Notes under the pieces: generated by a model | The model's input: the letters and a program-made list of their open reading frames with translations, nothing else | The model's database searches: none | What the model was told of the DNA's origin: nothing | Shown here: piece by piece, positions 9,460 through 19,274 of the stretch | Position numbering within the stretch: the stretch's first letter is position 1 | Layout of the letters: each line of letters begins with the position of its first letter | Source of the DNA: Dyadobacter sp. CECT 9275 | GTDB taxonomy: Bacteria; Bacteroidota; Bacteroidia; Cytophagales; Spirosomataceae | Direction: 5' to 3' | Length of the DNA stretch: 64,000 bases | Assembly (NCBI RefSeq): GCF_907164905.1 | Contig: NZ_CAJRAF010000002.1 | Coordinates: forward strand, 2,666,001 to 2,730,000 | Position numbers and translations under genes: made by a program

Positions 9460-10104
9460 AATGGTTGATTGTTAGATAGTTAGGAAAATTCATGCAATAC
9501 AAACTCTGTACATCCGGAAAGATGTTCAAAGCCTTGAAACCCAAAAGGTACCAGCTTCCAGGCGTCATTTTACTCTAGGTGTGGGAATGTAAAATATTAT
9601 GTCATAGGCTCTTTCTAAGTTTTTTGATTAAACGGTTTTTTATTAGGCAATTAATATATTGAACGAGGGATTAATTTCGATTTTTTTGCCAAAGTACTAA
9701 TTTAATTAGGGATTTTATCTATTGAACAAGGGATTAATTAAAAAAATTTAAATTCTTGTGTTTTAGCGTGAAATTTAAGCCTTTTTAAACTATTGCCGTT
9801 TTCATTCCACCCTTTCCCAATGTACGTTTTCAAACTTCTGACAGATCATATATGGAGCACCTCGTCGCACATTGACTTGTCTGTTTTAAATGACCACTCT
9901 TCAAAGATAATACAATAACGGTATTCATATACGAAGGTATTTTGGATACCTTAGCTCTATTTGTAAAAAACCCGACAGCCGAAATCCCCACTTATCAAGA
10001 CAGTATCCTTAATTTTACATTTTCCTGGGAACATGACAGATTTCCGGTTTGCAAACCCTCACTTCGCTTAAAGGAAATTATGCGCTATTCAATCGTTACC
10101 CAGC
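9460..10104. other. Long AT-rich divergent intergenic region
   Basis: This 645-nt gap separates divergent susC and the histidine kinase gene. It contains the direct repeats at 9658-9740 and an otherwise AT-rich sequence. A 61-codon frame at 9942-10127 overlaps the kinase start and has no protein-like features. I see no tRNA or structured RNA. Confidence 0.5.
9658..9740. repeat. Direct repeats upstream of susC
   Basis: ATTGAACGAGGGATTAATT at 9658-9676 recurs as ATTGAACAAGGGATTAATT at 9721-9739, one mismatch and exactly 63 nt (about six helical turns) apart. A partial third copy, TTAATTAGGGATTTTA (9702-9717), lies between them. Same-face spacing upstream of the susC start suggests a regulator-binding array. 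The regulator is unknown. Confidence 0.5.
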
Positions 10105-11430
10105 ATGCTATTAAAATTGTTTACTAAGATCGTCAAAATCTGGAATGATCTCAAGGGAGACATCAACACTTTTTCCTTACAAAATCGGATTTATCATTCC
10201 GTATGCCTGGCAGCAATTGTAATCATGTTTTACAATTTACCCTTCAGTATCCTGATGGGTTACTACGAGCTGGCGGCCGCAACGTTGTTTCTGCTTCCGC
10301 TCCAGTGGTATCTGTTTTATCTCTCCAGATTCAAGAGAAAATCTCAGCTGAGCCTGACCATTAATGTGCTGATTATCCATACATTTTTCATTATCAATTA
10401 CATTCTGAACTCGGGCATCCGGGGTTCCGCCTTGTTGTCGTTTTCAATCGCCTACTTTCTGATTGTTATTGTTGTTCCGAAAAAGCAATACCTGATGTGG
10501 ACCTTCATCCACCTTTCCCTGGTTTTAGGGTTGCTATTGTGGGAATTCAAGCGGCCCGAGGTCATACTCATCTCATACGCTACCCGAACTGACCAGTTCA
10601 CAGATATTGCTTCCACCTATGTCGTCAGCATCGTCCTTATGCTGGCTGGCCTCTCCTACATTATCAATAACTATGCGATTGAAAAACGGCTGGCCGATCA
10701 GAAGGCCATTGTTTTAAAGGAATCAAACGATCAGAAGAACAAGCTGATATCTATCATATCCCACGATTTCAACACACCTCTTAGCAGTATACGAAGATAT
10801 CTTACTTTATTAAGAAAAACCGAATTGACAGTGGACGAACGGAGGCAGTTTGAGAATGAATTAGGCCAGGTCACTTTTGATACCCAGAACCTCCTGCTAA
10901 ATCTGCTGAGCTGGGCGCATAATAATATGGAAACCAAAGCGCTTCCGGTAAGGCCTGTCAAACTGGATGATGCGCTGAGGAACACTGTCCGGACTTACAG
11001 GGCTATTGCCAACGAAAAGAATATCAGTTTTGATTACAGAATACCGGCAGGTACTTCAGTACTTGGCAATGTGGATATCGTAGACGGCATCCTCCGGAAC
11101 CTGATCAACAATGCAATAAAATTCACAAATGAAGGTGGCAAGGTCATCATTCATGCTGTGGAGGAGGATGGCTTTGTTATTATTATGGTTGAAGACACCG
11201 GCATTGGCATTCCGTTACAACGGCAGCCCTACATTTTTAACTCGGATTTGTCATCTACCTACGGCACTCAGAATGAAAAAGGGATTGGTCTCGGCCTGAC
11301 GCTGTGCAAAGACTTCACCAAGGCCCTCAAAGGAGAAATCTGGTTTTCGAGTGAGGAGGATCAGGGCACGACATTCTATCTTAAACTTCCTGCATTTTCG
11401 AAAAAAACAAAAGCAAAGGTACCTGCCTGA
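10105..11430 (+). CDS. Membrane-bound sensor histidine kinase
   Basis: A 441-residue kinase. About six membrane helices (residues 25-195) form the only input region, with no PAS, HAMP or periplasmic domain. The dimerisation/phosphoacceptor box is KLISIISHDFNTPLSSIRR with His220. The ATPase domain shows the N box (NLINNAIKFTNEGGKV), the G1 box (VEDTGIGIP) and the G2 box (KGIGLGLTLC). No response regulator gene is adjacent and no receiver domain is fused, so the partner must be elsewhere. The stimulus cannot be inferred. It is followed, after 168 nt, by the SNF2 gene on the same strand. Confidence 0.9.
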   Translation: MLLKLFTKIVKIWNDLKGDINTFSLQNRIYHSVCLAAIVIMFYNLPFSILMGYYELAAATLFLLPLQWYLFYLSRFKRKSQLSLTINVLIIHTFFIINYILNSGIRGSALLSFSIAYFLIVIVVPKKQYLMWTFIHLSLVLGLLLWEFKRPEVILISYATRTDQFTDIASTYVVSIVLMLAGLSYIINNYAIEKRLADQKAIVLKESNDQKNKLISIISHDFNTPLSSIRRYLTLLRKTELTVDERRQFENELGQVTFDTQNLLLNLLSWAHNNMETKALPVRPVKLDDALRNTVRTYRAIANEKNISFDYRIPAGTSVLGNVDIVDGILRNLINNAIKFTNEGGKVIIHAVEEDGFVIIMVEDTGIGIPLQRQPYIFNSDLSSTYGTQNEKGIGLGLTLCKDFTKALKGEIWFSSEEDQGTTFYLKLPAFSKKTKAKVPA

Positions 11431-11598
11431 GAGGACCTGTCCCTGCCATTTTTGGGGCACCCCATAAGTTTATTGAACGGCTTTCTTTTTGCGCCATTTT
11501 TCTTCTATATTTGAAGTTGACCGAAACTCAACGAAGCCAAAAATCACTTCGACCGCTGGCTCTCACAACAACTTTCTGGTGTTGCTAACCTATCTGAA

Positions 11599-14532
11599 AT
11601 GAAAGTATCTCCAAACGAACGTTTTAAAATCACCTATTCTATCCTTAACCATGAGTATCTTGGTTATATTTTCGAATCGTTTGTGGTACAGCTGGATGCG
11701 CAGGGCGATTTCTCCTACCAGATACAAAATATATCTTCTAAAAATATCAACGAGTTTAAGTCTGGTCTTGATCAGAGGGATTATGAGCTCGTGAAACTGA
11801 TTGACGATATCCAGCAGGATGTAATCCTTAAAAAATTCAACCCCAAAAAACTTTCGACGGTAGATTTTTTCCTGAAAATTTACGACCCTCAGAAAGGCGA
11901 CAAACTGGTACAGGAGGCAATTGCAAGTTATCTGCAAAAAAGCAAAGCTGAAATACTCAGCCGCCTGGAAGATAAGGCCTTGTTCATAATGGGAAGCGAC
12001 GGCAACCCTTTGTGGAAAAGAGTGATCTGGGAAAAGGAACAGGCCAAAATAAGATTTCATTTTGTCAGAAACGAAGACAACACACATTACTTCCCTACGA
12101 TTCTGCACAACCATCAAAAACTTGATTTTCAATACAAAAATGCCATACTGATTTGTGAAGAACCCGCATGGCTGGCGGTAGATGGTCATTTGTATCACTT
12201 TGAAGGTAACCTGGAAGGCAAAAAAATAAAGCCTTTCCTGGCTAAAAAATTCATTGCGGTTCCTTCTGCCATGGAAGAAGAGTATTACAAAAAATTTGTT
12301 ACCCCTTTGATTGCTTCTTACGATGTGGTGGCCCGCGGTTTTGAGATCAGACATATTTCCTCGGCTCCGGTACCTATCCTAACCATTACGGACATGGCAA
12401 AAGCGCCCAAAGCCCTGGTACTATTTGACGATCCTACAGAGGATTCGGAAGAAGTGAATAACGAGGTGGTATTGGATTTGTCTTTCCAGTATGGAAATTT
12501 CCAGTTCAGATTTGACAGCTTCCCCCATCATTCAAACGTGCATCTGGAGAAAAAAGGGAACGATTATTTATTTTATAAAGTCAAGCGGGACGCCGTCGCC
12601 GAGAAGAAAAGCCTGAACCAGCTCCGGGACCTGGGACTTGGTATTAAAACAGGAAGAGCAGTACTCAGTAAAACCGAGGCTTTTGGATGGTTACAAAGTT
12701 ATGTAAAACAACTTTCGGATGTCGGCATTACTGTACGTCAGAACACCTCCGACCCTAAGAGGTATTTTCTGGGTTATTCCTCTCTTGACATCTCCATCCA
12801 GGAAGAGCGGGATTGGTTTGATATTCACGCACGGGTATTATTCGGCGAATTTGAAATCCCTTTCATCCAGCTCAGAAACTATATACTGAATCAGAAAAAG
12901 GAATTTACCCTTCCCAATGGCGAAATTGCCGTTATCCCCGAGTGGTGGTTCACCAAATATTCGGAGTTGTTTTCGTTTACCGAACACGGACATGACGGCG
13001 ACAAACTTCGTCTCAGAATTCAACATATTGCTCTTGTCCAGGAACTTAAAGACGAAAACCTGGCAACGGCTATGATCAGCAGGAAACTGGAAGGATTAAG
13101 AAACTTTGATCAGATCGAACCAAAACCTACACCTGAAAATTTTAAGGGAACGCTTCGGCCTTATCAGAAAGCAGGGTATGACTGGCTCAGGTTTCTGAAC
13201 CAGTATCGGCTCGGTGGCTGCCTGGCTGATGATATGGGTCTTGGGAAAACAGTTCAGACGCTGGCTTTGCTTCAGTCTCAGAAAGAAGCAGCAATTAAAG
13301 AGCCCTCCATCCTCATCATGCCTACCTCCTTGCTGTATAACTGGTCGCTGGAAGCTGGCAAGTTCACACCAGAACTCCGGATTCTGCAGTATACCGGTAC
13401 TTATCGCGAAAAAGACACGGCGCTATTTGACAATTACGACCTCATTATTACTTCCTACGGAATAATCCGGCTCGACATCGATCTGCTGCATACCTATCGT
13501 TTCAACTATGTGATCCTCGATGAATCTCAGGCAATTAAAAATCCTTCGTCCATCATTACCAAAGCGATAAGGAAACTGAATTCGGCACACAGGCTGATCC
13601 TGACTGGTACACCCATTGAAAACAGTACGCTTGACCTTTGGTCGCAGATGTCCTTCGTAAACCCCGGTCTGCTGGGGAGTCAGACTTTCTTCCGGGATGA
13701 GTTTCAGATACCAATTGAAAAAAAGAATGACGAAGAAAAAAGCAAGCGATTGTACAATCTGATCAAACCTTTCATACTGAGGAGAAATAAATCTCAGGTT
13801 GCCACCGATCTTCCCGAAAAAGTAGAGAATGTGCAGTACTGCGAGATGTCAGAGGAGCAAGAAAAAGCCTACGAAGAAGCAAAGGCCTACTACCGGAACG
13901 TGATTTTGCAAAGCATTGACAACGATGGCATGTCTCGTTCACACATGATTGTGCTCCAGGGCTTAACCAAATTGCGCCAGCTGGCCAATCATCCACGCAT
14001 GGTAGATACGGAGTATGGCAACGGTTCCGGGAAATTCGAAGACATCTGTCACAAAATAGAAACAGTCATCAGCGAAAACCATAAGATTCTGATTTTCAGC
14101 CAATACATAAAACATCTGGATCTTTTCAGGGAGTATCTGGATCAGCGCCAGACCGTATATGCCTATCTGGATGGCTCCACTAAGGACCGTCAAGAACAGG
14201 TAGAGAATTTCCAGAATAACACAGATATCAAACTGTTTCTAATCTCTCTGAAAGCCGGTGGCCTCGGACTTAACCTTACCGCCGCCGACTATGTATTTAT
14301 ACTGGATCCGTGGTGGAACCCTGCTATTGAGGCACAGGCCGTGGATCGTGCCCACCGGATAGGCCAGGACCGCACGGTTTTCACTTACAAGTTCATCACC
14401 AAAAATACTGTCGAAGAAAAAATTCTGGCCCTGCAGAAATCTAAAAAACAACTGGCCGATGATCTCATATCCAGCGAAGACGGTTTTATCAAGTCCTTAT
14501 CGAAAGATGATGTACTTCAGCTTCTGACCTAA
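11599..14532 (+). CDS. SNF2-family DEAD/DEAH-like helicase
   Basis: A 977-residue Swi2/Snf2-type ATP-dependent DNA translocase. The first ~500 residues are a bacterial-type N-terminal extension without the CxC zinc motif of SWIM-containing relatives. The core has FKGTLRPYQKAGYDWL (Q-like region), DDMGLGKTVQ (motif I, about 545), DESQ (motif II, about 640), LTGTPIENS (motif III), SLKAGGLGLNL (motif V) and AVDRAHRIGQDR (motif VI). Such stand-alone bacterial SNF2 proteins probably remodel protein-DNA or RNA-polymerase complexes; no methylase or nuclease is nearby, so there is no sign of a restriction or phage-defence island. A TAnnTTTG -7 box (TATATTTG) is at 11506-11513 upstream. Confidence 0.92.
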   Translation: MKVSPNERFKITYSILNHEYLGYIFESFVVQLDAQGDFSYQIQNISSKNINEFKSGLDQRDYELVKLIDDIQQDVILKKFNPKKLSTVDFFLKIYDPQKGDKLVQEAIASYLQKSKAEILSRLEDKALFIMGSDGNPLWKRVIWEKEQAKIRFHFVRNEDNTHYFPTILHNHQKLDFQYKNAILICEEPAWLAVDGHLYHFEGNLEGKKIKPFLAKKFIAVPSAMEEEYYKKFVTPLIASYDVVARGFEIRHISSAPVPILTITDMAKAPKALVLFDDPTEDSEEVNNEVVLDLSFQYGNFQFRFDSFPHHSNVHLEKKGNDYLFYKVKRDAVAEKKSLNQLRDLGLGIKTGRAVLSKTEAFGWLQSYVKQLSDVGITVRQNTSDPKRYFLGYSSLDISIQEERDWFDIHARVLFGEFEIPFIQLRNYILNQKKEFTLPNGEIAVIPEWWFTKYSELFSFTEHGHDGDKLRLRIQHIALVQELKDENLATAMISRKLEGLRNFDQIEPKPTPENFKGTLRPYQKAGYDWLRFLNQYRLGGCLADDMGLGKTVQTLALLQSQKEAAIKEPSILIMPTSLLYNWSLEAGKFTPELRILQYTGTYREKDTALFDNYDLIITSYGIIRLDIDLLHTYRFNYVILDESQAIKNPSSIITKAIRKLNSAHRLILTGTPIENSTLDLWSQMSFVNPGLLGSQTFFRDEFQIPIEKKNDEEKSKRLYNLIKPFILRRNKSQVATDLPEKVENVQYCEMSEEQEKAYEEAKAYYRNVILQSIDNDGMSRSHMIVLQGLTKLRQLANHPRMVDTEYGNGSGKFEDICHKIETVISENHKILIFSQYIKHLDLFREYLDQRQTVYAYLDGSTKDRQEQVENFQNNTDIKLFLISLKAGGLGLNLTAADYVFILDPWWNPAIEAQAVDRAHRIGQDRTVFTYKFITKNTVEEKILALQKSKKQLADDLISSEDGFIKSLSKDDVLQLLT

Positions 14533-14543
14533 AAATCTCCAAT

Positions 14544-14590
14544 AAATCATAAGCCCGCCAGCCGTAAATCGACTGACGGGCTTATGATTT
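14544..14590. terminator. Bidirectional hairpin terminator
   Basis: Perfect stem AAATCATAAGCCCG (14544-14557) with CGGGCTTATGATTT (14577-14590). It lies between the convergent SNF2 and purA genes, with T-rich ends in both directions. Confidence 0.85.
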
Positions 14591-14606
14591 TATATACTAA
14601 TCTCAA

Positions 14607-15902
14607 TCAGCTCAGTAACGCAGAGGCTTCACGGCTGATAAGCGCTTCTCGGTCCGGACCTGTTGAAACAAAAGTAATAGGCAAATTAAGTTCCTCTTCC
14701 AGGAATTTGATATAAGCCATGAGTTCTTCGGGAATAGCTTCAAAATCATGGATACCATCCAAGGATTGCTGCCAGCCACTGAAATCACGATATACCGGTT
14801 CTACCGTCTCGTCGCACAGATCATACGGCAAATGGTCGGTCAGAGAGCCATCCGGCAAACGGTAATTGGTACATACCCGGATTGTGTCAAACACAGTCAG
14901 GACATCCACTTTCATCATAATCAGTTGCGTAACACCGTTGATCATGATAGCGTATTTCAAAGCAGGTAAATCCAGCCAGCCACAACGGCGTGGTCTTCCA
15001 GTGGTAGCGCCAAACTCACGTCCCTCCTGTCTGATCTTCTCACCCGTTTCGTCCGATAGCTCCGTCGGGAATGGGCCACTTCCTACACGGGTACAGTATG
15101 CTTTGAAAATACCATACACTTCGCCGATCTGACGGGGAGCAATACCCAGCCCCGTACATGCACCCGCGGTCATGGTGGTAGAACTGGTAACAAAAGGGTA
15201 CGATCCGAAATCGATATCGAGCAGTGATCCCTGCGCACCTTCCGCCAAAACAGTCTTTCCGGCACTAAGCGCTTCGTTCACAACATACTCGCTATCCACG
15301 AGCGTGAACTGCTTCATGAATTCAATCGCTTCAAAAAATTTCTCCTCAGACGCAGGAAGTATGGAGGCGTAATCAAACCCGTAGAAGTCAAGAATTACCT
15401 TGTGGCTGTCCACCAGCTTTTTGTATTTTTGCGCAAATTGGGGCGACAATACATCACCAACTCGCAGGCCAAGCCTTGCTGTTTTGTCCTGGTAGGTAGG
15501 CCCTATTCCTCTTAAGGTAGAACCAATTTTAGAATCTCCTTTTGATTTCTCGTAGGCTGCATCCAATAAGGCATGGGTTGGCAGGATCAAAGAAGCCTTT
15601 TTGGATACGAAAAGATTGCTAACCAGATCAAGGTTATATTTTCCCAGATTCTCTATTTCTCTTTTAAAAACAATAGGATCCAAAACTACCCCGTTCCCGA
15701 TGATATTTTGAATATCGCTTCTAAAAATACCTGAAGGAATCTGATGCAACACATGTTTAATTCCATCAAACTCTAAAGTATGTCCGGCATTAGGCCCACC
15801 CTGAAAACGGGCTACCACCTCATAGCGCGGCGCCAGAACATCTACGATTTTACCTTTACCCTCATCCCCCCACTGGAGGCCAAGTAATACGTCAACTTTC
15901 AT
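14607..15902 (-). CDS. purA: Adenylosuccinate synthetase
   Basis: A 431-residue cytoplasmic enzyme that joins IMP and aspartate using GTP, the first committed step to AMP. The N-terminus has VLLGLQWGDEGKGKIVD (GTP/IMP-binding GDEGKGK), then GGPNAGHT with the catalytic His, GNGVVLDP and, later, STLRGIGPTYQDK. The C-terminal half has TTGRPRRCGWLD and VSTGPDRE. The length is normal for PurA. It is the last gene of a spoT-fur-purA series on the minus strand, 58 nt after fur. Confidence 0.97.
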   Translation of the reverse strand: MKVDVLLGLQWGDEGKGKIVDVLAPRYEVVARFQGGPNAGHTLEFDGIKHVLHQIPSGIFRSDIQNIIGNGVVLDPIVFKREIENLGKYNLDLVSNLFVSKKASLILPTHALLDAAYEKSKGDSKIGSTLRGIGPTYQDKTARLGLRVGDVLSPQFAQKYKKLVDSHKVILDFYGFDYASILPASEEKFFEAIEFMKQFTLVDSEYVVNEALSAGKTVLAEGAQGSLLDIDFGSYPFVTSSTTMTAGACTGLGIAPRQIGEVYGIFKAYCTRVGSGPFPTELSDETGEKIRQEGREFGATTGRPRRCGWLDLPALKYAIMINGVTQLIMMKVDVLTVFDTIRVCTNYRLPDGSLTDHLPYDLCDETVEPVYRDFSGWQQSLDGIHDFEAIPEELMAYIKFLEEELNLPITFVSTGPDREALISREASALLS

Positions 15903-15960
15903 TCAATGATTGGTTACTAAAAACTATATTTTGGGATTGTATATTAAAATGCAGGGAAGA

Positions 15961-16467
15961 TCAATTTTCATCTTCGTGTACAACAGAAGCTTCTTTCGTC
16001 GCTTCATTTCTGTTCTGACAGTTCTCTTTGGTACAGTTACCATAAAAAATAAGGGAATGATGCATCACACTGAAATTCAGCATTTCCCCGACCATATTCT
16101 GAATGGATTGTATACGCGGATCGCAGAACTCCATCACCTTGTGGCAATCCGTGCAAATGAGGTGATCATGCTGTTTGCTACCATATGATTTTTCAAATTG
16201 CGCCAGATTTTTACCAAACTGGTGTTTGGTAACCAGGTCACAATCCACCAGCACATCAAGGGTATTGTAAACAGTAGCACGGCTCACCCGGTAACGCTTG
16301 TTTTTCATACTAATGTACAACTCATCCACGTCAAAATGATCCTCACGGGTATATATCTCCTCCAGTATCGCAAAACGCTCAGGCGTCTTACGAAGTCCTT
16401 TATTCTCCAGATAAGCCGTTAATATCTTTTTAGCGGCTTCGAAATTTGGTTTGCTTGCTTGTGGCAT
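15961..16467 (-). CDS. fur: Fur-family ferric-uptake-type transcriptional regulator
   Basis: A 168-residue Fur-family repressor. The winged helix includes GLRKTPERFAILEEIY and RVSRATVYNTLDVL (recognition helix). The dimerisation domain has the metal-binding HDHLICTDCHKVMEFCD, and a C-terminal CTKENC pair gives the structural zinc site with the first CxxC. Compared with the second Fur-family protein at 30598 (136 aa, zinc-regulon context) this one is longer and more Fur/PerR-like; iron versus peroxide sensing cannot be settled by eye. It sits between spoT and purA. Confidence 0.88.
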   Translation of the reverse strand: MPQASKPNFEAAKKILTAYLENKGLRKTPERFAILEEIYTREDHFDVDELYISMKNKRYRVSRATVYNTLDVLVDCDLVTKHQFGKNLAQFEKSYGSKQHDHLICTDCHKVMEFCDPRIQSIQNMVGEMLNFSVMHHSLIFYGNCTKENCQNRNEATKEASVVHEDEN

Positions 16468-16575
16468 AATTTCTCAAAATCTCACGCAAATTACGCGCTT
16501 TTAGTTAAAACACCGTGTATTTCAGCTGTTAAATATCAAAATGATTAACACGACATTTAGGGAATGGTTCAAATA

Positions 16576-18864
16576 TCAGCTGGCGGCCTGTAAATTGGTA
16601 TCAAACCGCTGTACCTTGTAAACACCTTCTACCTGTTCGAGTTTACTGATCAGGATATCAAGGTGTTTGGTATCCTGGACATATAATTTGATGTCTCCAT
16701 TGAAAACGCCGTCTTTTGTGTCAATCGTCAGACCGCGCATATTAATATGGAGCTCATTGGAGATAATCCTGGTAACATCGTTTACCAGCCCCACCCTGTC
16801 GGTGCCGGAAATATAAAGCCCGGCCAGAAATGCCTCACGTTTGCTTGACTCCCATTTGGCTTTGATGATCCGGTTGCCATGTTTGGACATGAGTTCCACC
16901 GCATTGGGGCAGGTGGTCCGGTGAATCTTGATACCTTCGTTGATCGTAACAAACCCGAAAACGTCATCCCCGGCAATCGGGTTACAACATTGTGCCAGTT
17001 TATAGTCAATCTTATCCATGTCATCCCCAATCAGCAGCGTATCGCTGTCAGCACGGTCTCCATGAATGTTCTTCAGTATTTTGGTAAAAGTTTTGGCATC
17101 CGAGGCCACACTGTTCGGGGCCTGTGAGGTACCATCTGTGACCTTTTTCTCCTTCGCTTCCCGGTCTCTCTTGAACCGCTTAAGCTCGTCCAGCTGGATA
17201 TACCCCTTCCCGATCCGGTAAAAGAAATCCACAGGAGTCTTACAATCAAAGAATGCCCGTAACTGGTTAATCACCTCGGCGGTCATCTCCATGCCCAGAA
17301 TCTTGAGCTTCTTCTCAACCATCTGCCGGCCGTCCGTTTCAAACCGGCGGTTATCCTCCTTCAGGAAATCTTTGATCCGGGCCCTTGCTTTGGAGGTAAC
17401 TACAATCCTTAGCCAGTCTTCATTGGGCTTTTGTTTGCCGGAAGTAATAATCTCAACCTGATCCCCATTATTAAGTACATAACTAATGGGTACCAGTATC
17501 CCTCCAACTTTGGCTGCCATGCAATGCGCTCCCACCTCGGAGTGTATGTCAAACGCGAAATCCAGGGCCGTGGAACCGCTCTGAAGTACTTTAAGTTCAC
17601 CTTTTGGTGTAAACACAAAAACCTCTTCATTAAAAAGATTGCTCCGGAACTCGTCAAGAAACTCAATGGCTGCGGTTTTATCTCCAAAACCATTTTCGAG
17701 TGTTTCCCTCACCTGAGTGATCCACTGTTCGATATTCCCTTTTACCTTGGTATCATTCCCTTTGTACTTCCAGTGCGCTGCATAGCCCTTTTCCGCAATT
17801 TCGTCCATGCGTGACGTACGGATCTGCACCTCCACCCACTGCCCGCTTTTGCTCATAACCGTAGAGTGCAGCGACTGGTAACCGTTGGCGCGCGGTGTAC
17901 TCAGAAAGTCTTTCAGCCGGTCGGGGTTGGGTTTGTAATGGTCCGTCACAATGGAATACGCCTGCCAGCAGATTGCCTTTTCCCGATCCACCTCCGCCGA
18001 AGATTCCAGCACAATCCGTATCGCAAAAAGATCATAAATCTCCTCAAAAGGTTTGTTTTGCTTCCGCATCTTATTCCAGATGGAATAGATGGATTTTGGT
18101 CTGCCTTTGATAATGAAATTAAGACCGGCAGCTTCCAGATCCTGGGCAATAGGATCCATAAACTTAGAAATAAACCGATCCCGAACCCCTTTGGTCTCTC
18201 TCAATTTCCGGGCAATGGCCCGATACTCCTGAGGTTCGGTATATTTCAGATACAGTTCTTCCAGCTCCGACTTGATCGTATACAAGCCCAGCCTGTGCGC
18301 CAGCGGAGCATAAATAAAGCTCGTTTCTGAAGCAATTTTCAACTGCTTGTCTCTGGGCATACTGTCGAGCGTCCGCATGTTGTGCAGCCTGTCAGCCAGC
18401 TTCACCAGAATAACCCTCACGTCGTCCGACAAAGTCAGCAGCATTTTGCGAAAATTCTCCGCCTGCTGGGAGGTACCATGCTCAAAACGGCCGGATATCT
18501 TCGTCAGCCCGTCAATAATTTTAGCTACCTTTTTCCCAAAAAGGCGCTCAATGTCCTCAATGGCCATGTCGGTATCCTCCACAACGTCATGAAGTAATGC
18601 CGCCACAATACCAGTGGTACCCAGCCCGATCTCCTCTACAACAATCTGAGCGACGGCCAGCGGGTGATAGATATAGGGTTCACCCGATCTCCTTCGCATA
18701 TCTTTATGCGCATCAACAGAAGTATAAAATGCCTTTTTTATTAGTTTGGCATCGTTTTCTTTCAAATAAGGCTTGGCTGTTCTTAACAGTCTGCGGTATT
18801 TCTTAAGGATATCTTTGCGCTCTTGTTGCAGATCAATGTTGACCGTTTCTACGAGTTGCTCCAC
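16576..18864 (-). CDS. spoT: RelA/SpoT bifunctional (p)ppGpp synthetase/hydrolase
   Basis: A 762-residue long RSH protein of the stringent response. Domain order: HD hydrolase (YHPLAVAQIV ... AALLHDVVEDTD, about residues 65-95, with the HD pair intact), synthetase (GRPKSIYSIWNKM ... YDLFAIRIV ... NGYQSLHSTV), TGS (EEVFVFTPKGELKVL), a conserved Cys region (CCNPIAGDDVFGFVT) and a C-terminal ACT domain. An intact hydrolase motif indicates a bifunctional enzyme. The start is a GTG at 18864; the MEQLVE reading fits. It heads the spoT-fur-purA series. Confidence 0.95.
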   Translation of the reverse strand: MEQLVETVNIDLQQERKDILKKYRRLLRTAKPYLKENDAKLIKKAFYTSVDAHKDMRRRSGEPYIYHPLAVAQIVVEEIGLGTTGIVAALLHDVVEDTDMAIEDIERLFGKKVAKIIDGLTKISGRFEHGTSQQAENFRKMLLTLSDDVRVILVKLADRLHNMRTLDSMPRDKQLKIASETSFIYAPLAHRLGLYTIKSELEELYLKYTEPQEYRAIARKLRETKGVRDRFISKFMDPIAQDLEAAGLNFIIKGRPKSIYSIWNKMRKQNKPFEEIYDLFAIRIVLESSAEVDREKAICWQAYSIVTDHYKPNPDRLKDFLSTPRANGYQSLHSTVMSKSGQWVEVQIRTSRMDEIAEKGYAAHWKYKGNDTKVKGNIEQWITQVRETLENGFGDKTAAIEFLDEFRSNLFNEEVFVFTPKGELKVLQSGSTALDFAFDIHSEVGAHCMAAKVGGILVPISYVLNNGDQVEIITSGKQKPNEDWLRIVVTSKARARIKDFLKEDNRRFETDGRQMVEKKLKILGMEMTAEVINQLRAFFDCKTPVDFFYRIGKGYIQLDELKRFKRDREAKEKKVTDGTSQAPNSVASDAKTFTKILKNIHGDRADSDTLLIGDDMDKIDYKLAQCCNPIAGDDVFGFVTINEGIKIHRTTCPNAVELMSKHGNRIIKAKWESSKREAFLAGLYISGTDRVGLVNDVTRIISNELHINMRGLTIDTKDGVFNGDIKLYVQDTKHLDILISKLEQVEGVYKVQRFDTNLQAAS

Positions 18865-18958
18865 TGTAAATTAGTGATTGGTATGCTTCACCAAAATAAC
18901 AAATTTTGACGACATTATTCAATACTATTTTACCAAAACATAAAATTTTCAAAAAAAC

Positions 18959-18990
18959 TTGCATGTTTTAAAAAAATAGAAATACCTTTG
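18959..18990 (+). promoter_or_regulatory. Promoter of tRNA-Leu
   Basis: TTG at 18959-18961, 21 nt, then TACCTTTG at 18983-18990, a full match to the Bacteroidota -7 consensus TAnnTTTG. The predicted transcription start is about 34 nt before the tRNA. Confidence 0.7.
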
Positions 18991-19030
18991 CACTCCCAAT
19001 TTAACAATCGCAGTTAATAAGTTGGTAAAT

Positions 19031-19112
19031 GCGGGCGTGGCGGAACTGGTAGACGTGCTAGACTTAGGATCTAGTGCCGCAAGGCGTGGGGGTTCGATTC
19101 CCTCCGCCCGTA
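19031..19112 (+). tRNA. tRNA-Leu (anticodon UAG)
   Basis: Acceptor GCGGGCG pairs with CGCCCGT (first pair G-U) and the discriminator is A. The anticodon stem is CTAGA/TCTAG around loop CTTAGGA, anticodon TAG. A class II variable arm (TGCCGCAAGGCGT region) and T-loop TTCGATT are present, as expected for tRNA-Leu. CCA is not encoded. Confidence 0.96.
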
Positions 19113-19194
19113 CATGGAAAATAAGGGAATGACGGGGCGTCAGATTCCTATCTGAAAAGTTAATTACCAGATGAACTGCTCCGTAAAACCCGTC

Positions 19195-19229
19195 AAATGC
19201 CCTCAGGACATAGTTTTGAGGGCATTTTT
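19195..19229 (+). terminator. Hairpin terminator after tRNA-Leu
   Basis: Stem AAATGCCCTCA (19195-19205) with TGAGGGCATTT (19217-19227), followed by T residues. It lies between tRNA-Leu and tig. Confidence 0.8.
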
Positions 19230-19274
19230 GTTTGAATAAATTTAGGCTTTTTACAAATATCATATAAGTATCGC

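Noticed and set aside
9942..10127. 61-codon frame before the kinase
   Set aside because: It overlaps the kinase start and has no protein-like composition or motif.
11590..12354. Long antisense frame in the SNF2 gene
   Set aside because: It mirrors a well-supported coding frame and has no recognisable domain.
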